NCBI GenBank assembly: GCA_027924585.1
Contig: BSBM01001387.1
Coordinates: 2,014,316 to 2,078,315 of the forward strand
Direction of reading: 5' to 3'
DNA length: 64,000 bases
Origin: Larix kaempferi
Lineage: Eukaryota; Streptophyta; Pinopsida; Pinales; Pinaceae
Shown here: positions 1-9,877 of the stretch, one piece after another
How the letters are laid out: each line of letters begins with the position of its first letter
How positions within the stretch are numbered: the first letter of the stretch is position 1
Notes under the pieces: generated by a model
What the model was told of the DNA's origin: nothing
The model's database searches: none
What the model saw: the letters and a program-made list of their open reading frames with translations, nothing else
Made by a program: the position numbers and the translations under genes

Positions 1-1615
1 ATCAACAGTTTCTCATGTTCTAGCACGCATCTGCGTAGTACTTCATTCGGTCCTACCTTGTATAATTGTCTTGCAATTATGGTGAAGTCAATTGCTTTTG
101 CTACAAACTGTTTCTTCTGTTGTACGGTAAACTCTGTAGGTTCCAAACCTATCACCAGGAATTCTACAATGTATTAATAATAGTCATATGCTTTTGAATA
201 GTAAACAAATGCACATCTGGTAGACTATCCTCCAGGTCAGTAGGTTCTTCGCCTGACTCAATTCTGGAAAGATGATCAAGTTCTGATTTCATCCTTCCTG
301 GCTTAAAATTGATTTCAAAATCATACTCTGAAAGAGTAGCAACCATCTACAGATTCTCCCCCCTAACACTGGTTTTTTGACCAGGTATTTCAAAGCTGAA
401 TGGTCAGTAAACATACATAAGTGCGCACCTAGAAAGTAGTGTCCGAACTTCTGCAGTGTATACACCATAGCTAAGCCTTCTCTTTCTGTCGTTGTATAAT
501 TCCTTTTCGCTAAGGATAGCTTTCTGCTTGAGAATGCAATAGGATGGTCGATGCTTCCCTCACCTGGTTGAGCTAGCACAATGCCTAGTGCTATGGATGA
601 AGCATCTACATGTACATGGAATGGCTTACTCCAATATGGAAAACTAGAATAGGTGCAGTGACCATCCATTCTTTCAATGTATCCAATCCTTTCTGACAGT
701 CCTCAGTCCATGTGAACTTCGCTTCCTTCTTCAATAATTTTTCCATAGGCGCAGTGATCTACACATATCCTTTGATGAAATTCTTGTAGTATCATGTGTG
801 TCCCAATGTAGTGCGTAGCTATTTTACTGAATTAGGTGCTGACAAATTCACAATAACTGCGATTTTTGCTGGATCAACCGTCAGTCCTTGTTTACAAATA
901 ATGTGTCCCAGTATAATTCCATATGGAACACATAAGATGTTTTTCTTCAGGTTTAGGGAGATTTTATGTTGTATACACTTTGCTAACATCATTCTTAAGT
1001 TTGCATGACGGTTTTTCAAGAACCCAAATACTTTCCAATCATCAAAATACACTTCTAAAAATTTATGGATAAAATCTTTAAATGCAGCAACAACTACTCT
1101 AGAAAAGATAGTAGGTGCATTTTTCAAACCAAATGGCATAACTGTGTACTGAAATGAGCCCCATTCAGTGGAAAATGTGGTCTTTTGTTTATCTGCTGTA
1201 TCAATTCTGATCCGATGATATCCAAAAAATCCATCAGTGAAGGAGTATGCTTCGTTCCCTCCAACATTATCTAACACTTCATCTGTGAATGGAGTAGGAA
1301 AAGGGTCATGCAACGATGCATCGTTTAGCTTTCTGAGAACAACGCAAATCCTAATTTCACCTTTAGTTTTCTTGTCCTGGATAACCATGGGACTTATCCA
1401 TTCTGACTCTTCTACTGGTTCAATGATTCCTGCATTGAGCATCTTATCAAGCTCTACCTTTACTCTTTCTTAGTATCTGGGATTTAGTCAATAGGTTCTC
1501 TAGTTAATAAGCTTCGCATCTGGCTTGAAAGTTATTTTGATGACTCCCAAGTCGCCCAAAATGCCTTTCATTTCAGAAAAATTTGTAGGAAATAAGTCTT
1601 CATATTCAAATGCCA
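1..1615 (-). pseudogene. Ty3/gypsy pol fragment (RT, RNase H, start of integrase)
   Basis: This is a decayed reverse transcriptase and RNase H region of a Ty3-type retrotransposon, read right to left. The RT (about 819-1615) shows the motif SFTDGFFGYHRIRI, then MPFGLKNAP, then the catalytic YFDDW, whose two aspartates are encoded at 1038-1043. The RNase H piece (289-669) shows HVHVDASSIALGIVL and the TTTEREGLAMVY motif. The last part (1-346) resembles the linker into the integrase N-terminus, so the element continues beyond the left edge. Several stops and frame changes separate the pieces, including stops upstream of the RT near 1470-1510. The motifs match those of the plus-strand element at 13281-15059 closely enough to place both in one lineage. 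No LTR, gag or protease is visible here. Confidence 0.85.
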
Positions 1616-2100
1616 TTTTCATTAAATTTGGACTTATTAGGAAAATTTTGGACTAAGAAAGTGTGAATTTAGGCTTTGAAAGTGTCAATATCAACCTTTC
1701 TAAAGTGCAAAAATAGGTTCTGAAAGTGGCAATATTGGCTTTGAAAATTGCATTTTTCTATTCGAATAGTGTGTTTTTTTACTACTTATGAACCTTAAAA
1801 TTGCATTTTTTTGTTATAAAACTATGAATTTCAAATAAAAAAACTATAAATTTCAATTCAAAAAGTGTGAATTTCAAATCAAAAAATGAAAATTTTCAAA
1901 TGAAAATTTTCATTTGAAAAGTGTGAATTTAAAATAAAAAAATGCAATTTCAGATTTGAAAAGTGTGAATTTCAAATAAAAAAATGCAATTTTTTATTTG
2001 AAAATTGCAATTTTCATTTTTAAATGTTCAAAATTTTAAGGTGAAAAGTCCAATGTCTAAAATATTCACTCCTTGTTTGAATAGCCAGTCAATCGGCTAA
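1616..2100. repeat. AT-rich low-complexity region
   Basis: Short imperfect repeats of the type GTGTGAATTTCAAAT and AAAATTGCAATTTT alternate across this stretch, with several small self-complementary runs around 1880-1925. It has no coding potential. It could be a degenerate minisatellite or the decayed interior of the neighbouring retroelement. Confidence 0.6.
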
Positions 2101-2598
2101 GTTATAAAAATATACAATGGTTTGTCCCGACTTTTGTCTGTCGACAAGAAGGATCAGCCGCCCTTTCTTTTTGTAGTTAATTGTGAAAACATTTATCCAA
2201 CAATGCAGATATATTCATAATGGAGAACACAAGAAGGGTCGAACGACCCTTCTTGTAGTGTCGAACTATTATGAAAATAATATTGAGAATACGAAGGGTC
2301 GACCGACCTTTCAATTACGAGGCAATTTTAAAAATAGAACACCTTGGAAGTTTTAACATATAAAAATGGTTTCTCCCGACTTCTGTTTTCCGACAAAAAG
2401 GATCAGCCACCCCTTCTTTTCATAGTTAATTTTGAAAACCTTTATCTAACAATTTAGCTATATCCATAGTAGAGAATACAAGAAGGAGCGACCGACCCTT
2501 CTTGCAGTGTCAAACTATTATGAAAAGAATATTGGAAATAAGAAGGGTCGCTCGACCCTTCATTTACAAGGGAAATGTAACAATAGAACACCTTGGAG
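2101..2598. repeat. Two-copy tandem duplication, period 249 bp
   Basis: Landmarks recur at a constant offset of 249: GGTTTGTCCCG at 2119 against GGTTTCTCCCG at 2368, and AACACCTTGGA at 2338 against 2587. The two copies (about 2101-2349 and 2350-2598) have diverged by many substitutions. Each copy contains two inverted repeats built on GAAGGGTCG and its complement. No coding sequence is evident. From about 2599 to 3212 I see only AT-rich unique sequence. Confidence 0.8.
2229..2256. other. 28-bp near-perfect palindrome
   Basis: Two 13-bp arms (ACAAGAAGGGTCG and its exact reverse complement) flank a 2-bp centre. Related, shorter or imperfect palindromes occur at about 2293-2312, 2480-2507 and 2542-2561, so the inverted repeat is a recurring part of the 249-bp unit. 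It could fold into a stem in RNA; no function is known to me. Confidence 0.75.
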
Positions 2599-3212
2599 AA
2601 AGAGCAACCATTCTTTCTCTGAGAATATTTCCACTTGCCAATAAAATGTTTGAAGCAAAACATCTAAATTTTGTTGTTTAAATGTTGATATCTAGTATCC
2701 CAGGGTGACACATGGAACAATCACATTGTGACACATGGCATATTTGATTTGGCACATTGAGTATTAGAAATATAATTTAATTATAATATTGGATCGTATA
2801 GAATATTTTCTCCTCTGAGCACCACTGAATCCATGCTACATTTTATTCTCTATTAAACACTACGTTTTAAATATGCTTGGGCGAACTGCATGAGGAAGTG
2901 AATCATTATATTAGCATTTGTGCTCTCACACTATCACTGCCTCTCTAGCTATCGGTACACCCTATTATCTTGGTCATTCACGTTGATCTAGATACTTGCA
3001 ATCGTTGAGACCTATGAATTGGAAATATTGACACCTAAATCCTCCAAAGACAAAGGTATCGATGGCAAAGACCATGTTTTGATGTTTTGTGCCTATGTTT
3101 CATGTTCTAATCGACCATCAAACCCAAATGGTTTCATGCACCCAGATTATGAGATATTGAAAAATATAAATACCTTGCAATTGAAAAACTATATTTAAAT
3201 GTTATGTTATTA

Positions 3213-3539
3213 AGACATAAAAATTAGTAGAAGTTATTCTTGGCAATTGAATTTACTTCAATCTTTCAACTTTTACAGAGCTTGGGCTCTTAATACATCT
3301 CACAACTACGAGCTTGAGGTCACAAACACAGACTCTTCTACTACAAGATTTATATTAAAAAATTTCTTACTAATTAGACATAAAAATCAGTAGAAGTTAT
3401 TCCAGGCTAAAACAGTGCAACCTCGCCGCATTACACATAGATGAAATTTACTTAGATCTTTCACCTTTTACAGAGCTTGGGCTCTTAATACATTGCAGGA
3501 CTACAAGCTTGAGCTTACAAACATGGACTCTTCTACTAC
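3213..3539. repeat. Two-copy duplication (about 132 and 164 bp)
   Basis: Copy 1 (3213-3344) and copy 2 (3376-3539) both begin AGACATAAAAAT, share TTTACAGAGCTTGGGCTC in the middle and end ACTCTTCTACTAC. Copy 2 carries about 30 extra bases after its first third. No coding sequence is visible. Confidence 0.75.
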
Positions 3540-3582
3540 AGAGAATTTACAGAATTTATTTTGGCTTCAACTAGAAGCTATG

Positions 3583-3928
3583 TGTTGGAGGGGCCTAGGT
3601 CGGCCTGTCGACTAGGCCCTCTGCCCGACTTCTCTGCAGCACATGTCGACAGGTCGCGTCAACTAGTATAGGTCGGGTCGGTTGGATAAACCGACAGACA
3701 ATTATGTAACTGTATTTGCATATATATATATATATCGGCTGGTGAGCCGATGAACTAGTTAAGGTTGGTTCTATGACTGTATTCTGCTCTTGGTGGTTAA
3801 TATAAAGGCTTGTCTCTCTCTCCATCTCATCTCTTGTATATGTATCATTGTGTATGTTTGATTATAGTATGTAATGTATCCATGATAACCATGTGAACCT
3901 TGGGACTAAACCATCTGGTTCTGTTGCA
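3583..3928 (+). repeat. Putative 5' LTR of element A
   Basis: The stretch begins TGTTGG and can be closed at ...TTGCA (3928). It lies just upstream of the first coding region and contains an (AT)n run near 3720-3734 and a TATAAAG box at 3801-3807 before a CT-rich segment, an arrangement like U3-R. It shares the GTCGAC-rich composition of the element's coding part. There is no second copy in the window to fix its ends, and I could not find a convincing primer-binding site after it, so the limits are provisional. Confidence 0.4.
3801..3807 (+). promoter_or_regulatory. Candidate TATA box in the putative LTR
   Basis: TATAAAG is followed by a CT-rich tract (TCTCTCTCTCC), typical of a plant LTR transcription start region. 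It is supported by position only. Confidence 0.35.
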
Positions 3929-3978
3929 GGTTGATACATGAAAAATTACTAGCAGCATGACCTATGATTTCAGAATAG

Positions 3979-5240
3979 GAGATTAGAGGCTGGTGGGAGA
4001 AGAAAATCGCAAATTACCTACAGAACTATGCGCGACGTAACAAGTTGACGATTAGCCAAGTAAGAGATCGATTCTTCTCCGAGACCCATGAGCGATTTGT
4101 AGAATCCGTGCCGACCGCCTTGAAGAAACTTCTGGATGAACAGACCAATTGATGAAACAGAGCGGAAGCTATTGTCGAAGCTGATCAACGGAGGATGTAC
4201 AAATCTGTCGGAGTGGTGCGAAAAGATTTCAGACGATTTATGTGAAGAACATGTGATCGAAAATCGAGTCTCGGTAGACGAATTAAGAAGAAAGTTCTTC
4301 ACCGAATTAGCTGATCAATTTCTTTGTTCTCTGTCGACCTTATTGTTTAAATTTTTGATCGACAAAGGTGTCACACATATTGTCGAAACAAGACCATTGC
4401 TACTCCCACCCCTTCCAAACTCTAACTGGGAGGAGAAAGAACGTAAGTGGGAAAAATTTGTAAAGGAGCGCGAATGGGAATTTTTCTTGAACAAATGATG
4501 GTCTGCACTTTCCCAATAATCTAGAAACCTTTGGGCCGGCATTGGGGGGGTGATGAAGCATGCTCTGATGTACCTAGTTTGATTAAACTTGACATATGAC
4601 AAACGACATGACCAGCAGTGGAAAAAAATCCGACAAACACATACTTTTGAGTCACAAAAGCACCCCAGATATTCAGAAAATCGAAAGAGAAAAGAGGAGG
4701 CAGCGATGTGAAGAGATGTGGGAGCAGGCAATTGCGCTCCGGAGGTCGCGAGGATCAAATGTCGCGACAGATGTAGAAGAGAATTTTCCAGAATCAAGTC
4801 GAGCCCTCAATGATCGGGGTGTCGAAGAAGAACTGTCGTCGATGGATGAAGACTTGTGGATAGAGCATGGTAGAGCTCTCCAAGTTCAAATACCTAAAAT
4901 GGTAGCACCTCCATCTCCATTTCGTTTAACACAAAGCATTCGGGTGGAAGAAATTGTTGAAGAAAATCTTGGTCTCCATGCTGGTTAGTTGGGAATTTGT
5001 AGTCGTTGAAGCATAGAAGGAGATGATATTAATAGACTATTGATTCATCGACCGGAGGAAGGAAATTGGGTATCTTTTCAACCTGAATTTTCAAACAGAA
5101 TTTTTCATCTAGTGTACTCAGAGCATGAGGAAGCACCCCCCCTGCCAATACCAAGTTTGAGCGACTCGACAAGCACGTTGGAAATCCTGATATTTAGTGA
5201 AATCCCATTCAAGCAAAACTTTAATTGGATTTCGACATAA
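3979..5240 (+). pseudogene. Upstream ORF region of element A (ORF1-like), broken
   Basis: Three open stretches line up on the plus strand. The first, 3979-4152, encodes a charged helical segment with KKIANYLQNYARR. The second, 4136-4498, is in a different frame and continues as PIDETERKLLSKLINGG, then WEEKERKWEKFVKEREWEF. The third, 4596-4988, is highly charged with QKIEREKRRQRCEEMWEQA. A further open stretch, 5040-5240, leads toward Gag in the Gag frame. The pieces look like one protein broken by a frameshift near 4140 and by stops. I do not recognise a domain. Its place, before Gag in a Ty3 element, recalls the extra first ORF known in Ogre-type elements, but I see no sequence similarity to claim. 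It probably contains coiled-coil. Confidence 0.5.
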
Positions 5241-5256
5241 GTGGTCAAAGAAGGCA

Positions 5257-5261
5257 GATAT
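5257..5261. other. Left target-site duplication (GATAT) of element B
   Basis: GATAT precedes the TGTTAT start of the left LTR at 5262, and GATAT follows the ATAACA end of the right LTR remnant at 9873-9877. The reading frame of element A is open through this site on the left and resumes in the same frame on the right. Confidence 0.75.
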
Positions 5262-6240
5262 TGTTATGTGGAATTCTGCCCTACAGATAAGTCAAAATTC
5301 CCTTAGACTAAAGCAGACTTTAACTAACTCTAGGCTAAGAACAAAACGAAACAAATGCAACCTTGAATCCCTAGATCTAACAAACATCTCAGGATTAAAA
5401 TACTGAAGAGAACAAAAGGAGATTAACTGACCTTATGTCCAAACGCTTGTTTTTGGTATTTGCTCCAAGCTCCAAGTCCTCACAAGTAAACCTGTTAAAG
5501 TGGAACCAAAACACAAGTATGCACTATTCTCTAGCAACCTGAAACATGAGTTAGGATCTAAATCTATGAAAGATACAAATCATATGATTAAAACAAGATT
5601 AACACAAATGATTTGGGAAAACAAGACAAGTTATTCCATTACAACTTGAAGATTACTTACAAAGGGTGCTTGATGTCCAAGCCAATCCTCCAACTCCAAG
5701 TGTCTTCTCCTCTAGCTATCTCCACAATGCTGCAAGACCATAAGTTTGGTGCTCTCAAGAGTCTCCCCCTTTCCAATGGCATGCCTCTCTTTTATAGTGA
5801 ATGGTGAGGTTAACCAACAAGAGAGATGGGTGGATCTAAGGAGGGATAAGTGGATCAGGGTTTCTAATCGAAGGAGATGAGTTGAGATCGAATCAAGGAA
5901 CCCAATCTTCCATTATCTTCGAAAATCCAAAATCCCACAAGCCAAGGGAAAAAAGCTATTAAAAGGGTACCGCGTTTTGCAAAGTCTGCAGAACGCGGCA
6001 CTGCCGCGCTTTGAGGAAAAAGCAGAACGCGGTAGTGTCTAGTACCGCGTTTTGGGAAGATAGCAAGGCGCGGTAGTGTGTAAAAATAAAGTCCAAGGTG
6101 GGTCAAAACTTGCCAGGGTGGATTCACCTTCAAGGTTGACTCATCATCTGTCTCTTCTGGATGGTTTAAAACAGTAGGGAAAGTGTCGTCAACTTGTTTT
6201 GTGATGGGGATGCGACACTGTGAAACATTGAGGTATAACA
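5262..6240 (-). repeat. Element B 3' LTR (979 bp)
   Basis: It is bounded by TGTTAT and ATAACA, which are reverse complements. It contains a minus-strand TATA box at 5790-5796 and, at about 5970-6080, a CpG-rich cluster built on ACCGCG and GCGGCACTG. Short open frames inside it are not coding. Confidence 0.75.
5790..5796 (-). promoter_or_regulatory. TATA box in element B LTR
   Basis: On the minus strand the sequence reads CACTATAAAAGAGAG, a good plant TATA box, about 445 bp into the LTR, where a U3/R boundary would be expected. Confidence 0.5.
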
Positions 6241-6253
6241 GATGCCCCCTAAA
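6241..6253 (-). other. Polypurine tract of element B
   Basis: On the minus strand TTTAGGGGGCATC lies directly before the LTR start TGTTATACC. A G-rich purine run at this place is the usual plus-strand primer of an LTR element and fixes the element's orientation. Confidence 0.55.
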
Positions 6254-8190
6254 GTGTGAGGTCAGAAGGGACTGATGGCCGAAAGACTTTACGAATATAA
6301 TGTGCGGAGATAGCATCGAGGAGAGCGACACGGAGCTGAAATAGAAACAAAGTGTTAGATATACCACCGAGGCGGGCATTCCCATGCTCGGAAACAAATG
6401 ACTCAAAGCATGGCTGCCGACCAATACATTGCAGATCCATGAGTACTGAGATAATGTAAACTGTGGACAGATCATGGCTACTATGAACAATCATAGATCC
6501 ATGAGACAATAACGACACAGCCACGACCAATACAATAAGTGGATCTGTGTGACAATACAAGAGACATCTCCATCGCAGCCTGGACGCAGTCAAGACATAG
6601 TGATGCGCCCAGGGTCTTCTACCCGATCGCATAAAGATACGAATCTAACCATGTGATTACAAGATGTTGAAGTCGAACATGGAAGAAACCATTTGATTAC
6701 CGGTCAATGATGTGGACCGTTAACAAATGCGAGGGAGATCATCAATAATGACAATGATTCCCAAGGTATCAATAGTACATCTCAACGAAATGCGAATGAA
6801 TGAGTTGATGTCGAGCATCCGAGAGATCGCTTGATCAGAGGTCATTGATGTGAACCTACTGTCAAACACGAGGAAACCTGCCATTGAGGCATGCAGGTAC
6901 CAAGGTACTAATGGTTGATTTCTAAGTCTAATTCCCGGATAGTGATTTGGTGTCGAGAGGAATAGACTCGTCGAAGGTGGGCCATGATGATTCCCATATC
7001 ATCGACACGAAATCGGCACATATGATAGGATGATGAAGTAATGGGATATGTACTGACACAGCGGAGGCCTGACACAATGAATGACTCGATACAATGCAAC
7101 CCTTTGAACATATAACGGCATGTAACAAGACTTGGCAGCAGGGATTATTGATAAATAGAAGATAGACACCGGATGAGTGGACTCGTGGCCAGGGAGACGA
7201 CCCATGATGATGACTATGACTCAATGAAGGACGGATACCCAAATATAGACAAGAGATGGAAACATGCCATGTTCAAAGGTAATGACTGACAAGCTGCCAT
7301 AGATAAACTTGACTTGTTTCCCCATATTTCCCCGACATGATGGATGAGTACCTCTTTCTTGTTTTACGAGCTCGAAGAGGATAACAGATTCTCGGTGTAG
7401 CTCATCTTGTGGATGAGTCCAATCTCACATGTTTTACGAACCTGAGAAAGGAGGGGTTCGTCCCAAAGTGGGTCCTTCGATGTTAATATTTTAACGAGAC
7501 CAAGGAAGGAAAACTCGATAGTTTTTCATATTTAGAGAGCCTAAAAAACTTAAAGGAAGCTCCATATGTACTTTTTCGTAAAATTTAGTCCCTCGATCCC
7601 GAAAAAGTGTAAAACAATTCCCGAGAGAACTCTCCCAGCCGAGATTGACTGAGGTATACCTTTCTCGTAAATAGTCTAGACGGGCCGAAAAAGGGGTAAC
7701 CTATCACCGAATAGACGACCTTTCAAATACTTTTACAAGTGTGAAAGAGTCAAGATCACTTGGCAATCTTTTCAATTTTAAGGAGTCTGAAAAGAGCTTA
7801 ACTATGGACTCCTATGGTCTTTTTCGTAAATTTTAAATTATTCTGGTCCGAAAAAAGAATAAAATACAACCAGGATAATACTTTCCTCGTCGTTTAATGA
7901 GCATGAGTAAAGTTGACCGTACTCGACACCGTTTACTTGCGTTTGACAAGCACGACACAGGTGTGAAAGCGCTTGGAATCTTTTTCAAGTTTTAAATCCA
8001 GAGCACGAAAAAGATAAAGTGGGCTCAATATGAAGGTCAAATTACGAATAAACACCAGCATGAATGCATCCCATTTCTACCGCAGATCCTGTCAATAAAT
8101 GCTCAATAACCGGGCATTAGCAACGTGAACAAGGTTTTATTTATTTGAAATAGTAATTAATTAATTAAAAAATGTGAAAAAATGCTATAT
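6254..8190. other. Non-coding interior of element B
   Basis: I find no gene in this stretch. From about 7330 to 8000 a loose motif around TTTTTCGTAAA recurs (near 7575, 7664 and 7820), each time followed by a GAAAAAG-type run, suggesting decayed short repeats. It lies directly upstream of the PMD gene and may hold that gene's promoter and 5' leader, but no clear TATA box or upstream exon could be assigned. Confidence 0.4.
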
Positions 8191-8208
8191 AAGGCATGGT
8201 AAAAATAG

Positions 8209-9809
8209 AAATTACTATTCATTTGTGCTTTTTACCCAAAGGAGACATTTTTACCCATTTTGGAGCAAAATTTCAAGGATCGATACCGAGAGTTCTGGGA
8301 CACCATTTCGACCGCCGTCTGCGCCAGGTAAGAGTGCTTGAGCCCCTCTTTCATTTGATGCAAGAAATTTTTGTTTTCACCGGGAAAAATTTAATTTTTT
8401 GGCAAGCCCTTTTAGGCAAGAATCGCCTGCCGTACTACCGCGCGGGTCCCCTATCGAAAAAACGCGGCACTGTTGAACAGTGCCGCGCTGTAACCCCAAA
8501 ACGAGGCGCGGCACTGTGGACTGCCGCGCGATAGGGTATCCTCCAGGCGCGGCACGTGCGAAATTTGAGTTTAAAAAATCAAATTTTCCTCAATTTTTTG
8601 CTGGAAGTAAGTTGTTAAATAGTTACTAATTACTTTGTTTGCCCTTTTGCAGGGATTTGCAACTTATTTGGAGCAAAATGGTGAGTTGGAAAGAGAGGGA
8701 GCATGAAGCGGACGATTTTGCAGCCGAAAATGACTTACCAACCGTGACCGCATTGCGAGAATGTGGTTTGCTAAAGTTTTTCAAGACCAAAGGGATCCGC
8801 CAACAACCTAAGCTCCTTACTCACCTTGTCCAATTGTGGGACCCTGATATCGAAGCTTTCCGAGTGGGAGAGCATGTGCTTGAAATCCAACTCGAAGACA
8901 TCTATTTCCTCACGGGCCTCTCGAAAAGAGGGGCCCGGCCGAATTTTACCGGGTACACCGCTTCAGAATCAAGCACGGATGATTTGATTGCTCGATATTG
9001 TCAGGCGGGTTCGAGTAAGAAGAGTGGGAAAGTGGCCATAAAAGAGGTCACAAATCTTCCTTTTAAAACCTTGTTATTCACTATTACACGTGCAGCAGGA
9101 AGCGTGATCCCACATCAGGCAACCCGCACACAGGTAAATCTCGCAGCAGAGTGCATGGGAGGAACAGTTTTCAACTGGTGTGATGCAGTGTTGTCCAACA
9201 TGAAGGAACAGGTGCACAAATGTCGAACTGGGAAAAATACCCAGTTTGGGTATGGGAGCATCCTGGTTACTTTCTTTCTGGAAAGAGTGCCATTACTGCG
9301 TCCACAGATATCTATGCGTCCTCGTCCACCTACTGAGCCATGGATGGCTCGATGGAGTGACTACGCTGGACGCCTTGGGGGACCTCAGCGGCTAGCCTTT
9401 GGAGAGGACTTTTTCTCTTGGCTAGAGGAGCAGATAGTCATGATTGACGACTATCCCTATTCAGGGGTAGATTTCCATGAGGATATTGACTTGGCTTTGC
9501 CAGAAGATGATGACTGGGACAACTCTGGTATGACCTTCATGGATACGTATTTTTCTTTTTGAATATTTTAATTTTTAATGCTTTTTTAGAATGTGTAAAA
9601 GACTTCTAATGTATATTCGCATGCATGTTGCAGATCGTGGACCACAGAGGCCAGCTGGATACTCTCCACTACGTCGTGGCGGTGTAGATCGTCAAGCTGA
9701 TCCTGTCGAAGAAGAAGATGAAGACGAGGCAGGAGGTGTCCGGGACATTGAGAGGAACCTGCAGGGATTGACTCATCATCTGTCTCTTCTGGATGGTTTA
9801 AAACAGTAG
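8209..9809 (+). CDS. Plant mobile domain (PMD) protein, three visible exons, ends replaced
   Basis: PMD (aminotransferase-like, PF10536-type) proteins occur as plant host proteins such as MAIN and as transposon-borne proteins. I read exon 1 as open 8209-8327, exon 2 as 8653-9527 and exon 3 as 9634-9806, with stop TAG at 9807-9809. Introns are 8328-8652 (donor CAG/GTAAGAG, acceptor TTTTGCAG) and 9528-9633 (donor CTG/GTATG, acceptor TGTTGCAG); both phases match. Exon 1 supplies KDRYREFWDTISTAVCAR, which joins RDLQLIWSKMVSWKEREHE in exon 2. The PMD hallmark FRVGEHVLEIQLEDIYFLTG follows, then GTVFNWCDAVL and FGYGSILV. No in-frame ATG precedes WSKM, so the true start is missing or in an unseen exon. 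Exon 3 is acidic, and its last 13 residues and stop are encoded by the LTR remnant, so the native C-terminus is lost. It has no internal stops or frameshifts. Confidence 0.65.
8463..8487. other. CpG-rich hairpin inside PMD intron 1
   Basis: A perfect 10-bp stem (CGCGGCACTG and its complement) encloses a 5-base loop. It is part of a GC-rich cluster (about 8420-8565) with repeated GCGGCAC and CTGCCGCG words inside an AT-rich intron. The same words occur in the element B LTR at 5970-6080. Confidence 0.75.
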
Positions 9810-9872
9810 GGAAAGTGTCGTCAACTTGTTTTGTGATGGGGATGCGACACTGTGAAACATTGAGGTATAACA
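9768..9872 (-). repeat. Element B 5' LTR remnant (105 bp)
   Basis: It is identical over its whole length to 6136-6240. Similarity stops at 9767, where the PMD third exon begins. GATAT (9873-9877) follows as the right target-site duplication. Confidence 0.8.
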
Positions 9873-9877
9873 GATAT

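Larger units (their letters stand above)
5262..9872 (-). mobile_element. Element B: LTR retrotransposon remnant carrying an antisense PMD gene
   Basis: The insertion starts TGTTAT and ends ATAACA, with GATAT duplicated on both sides. The left LTR is complete (5262-6240). The right LTR retains only 105 bp (9768-9872), identical to 6136-6240. A G-rich tract next to the left LTR and a minus-strand TATA box inside it indicate that the element runs right to left, so the left LTR is the 3' LTR. Between them lies a spliced PMD gene on the opposite (plus) strand. No gag, pol or primer site remains. The simplest history is a full element that later lost most of its 5' LTR and gag-pol by a deletion ending at 9767/9768. 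Confidence 0.7.

Noticed and set aside
5255-5261. A 7-bp duplication CAGATAT as target site of element B (DNA-transposon-like)
   Set aside because: The element ends TG...CA with complementary TGTTAT/ATAACA, which makes a 5-bp GATAT duplication plus terminal CA the better reading and fits an LTR element.
5864-6632. Overlapping minus-strand open frames of 208 and 127 codons
   Set aside because: They run across the element B LTR boundary, lack any recognisable domain, and part of the first is simply the LTR sequence seen again at 9768-9872.
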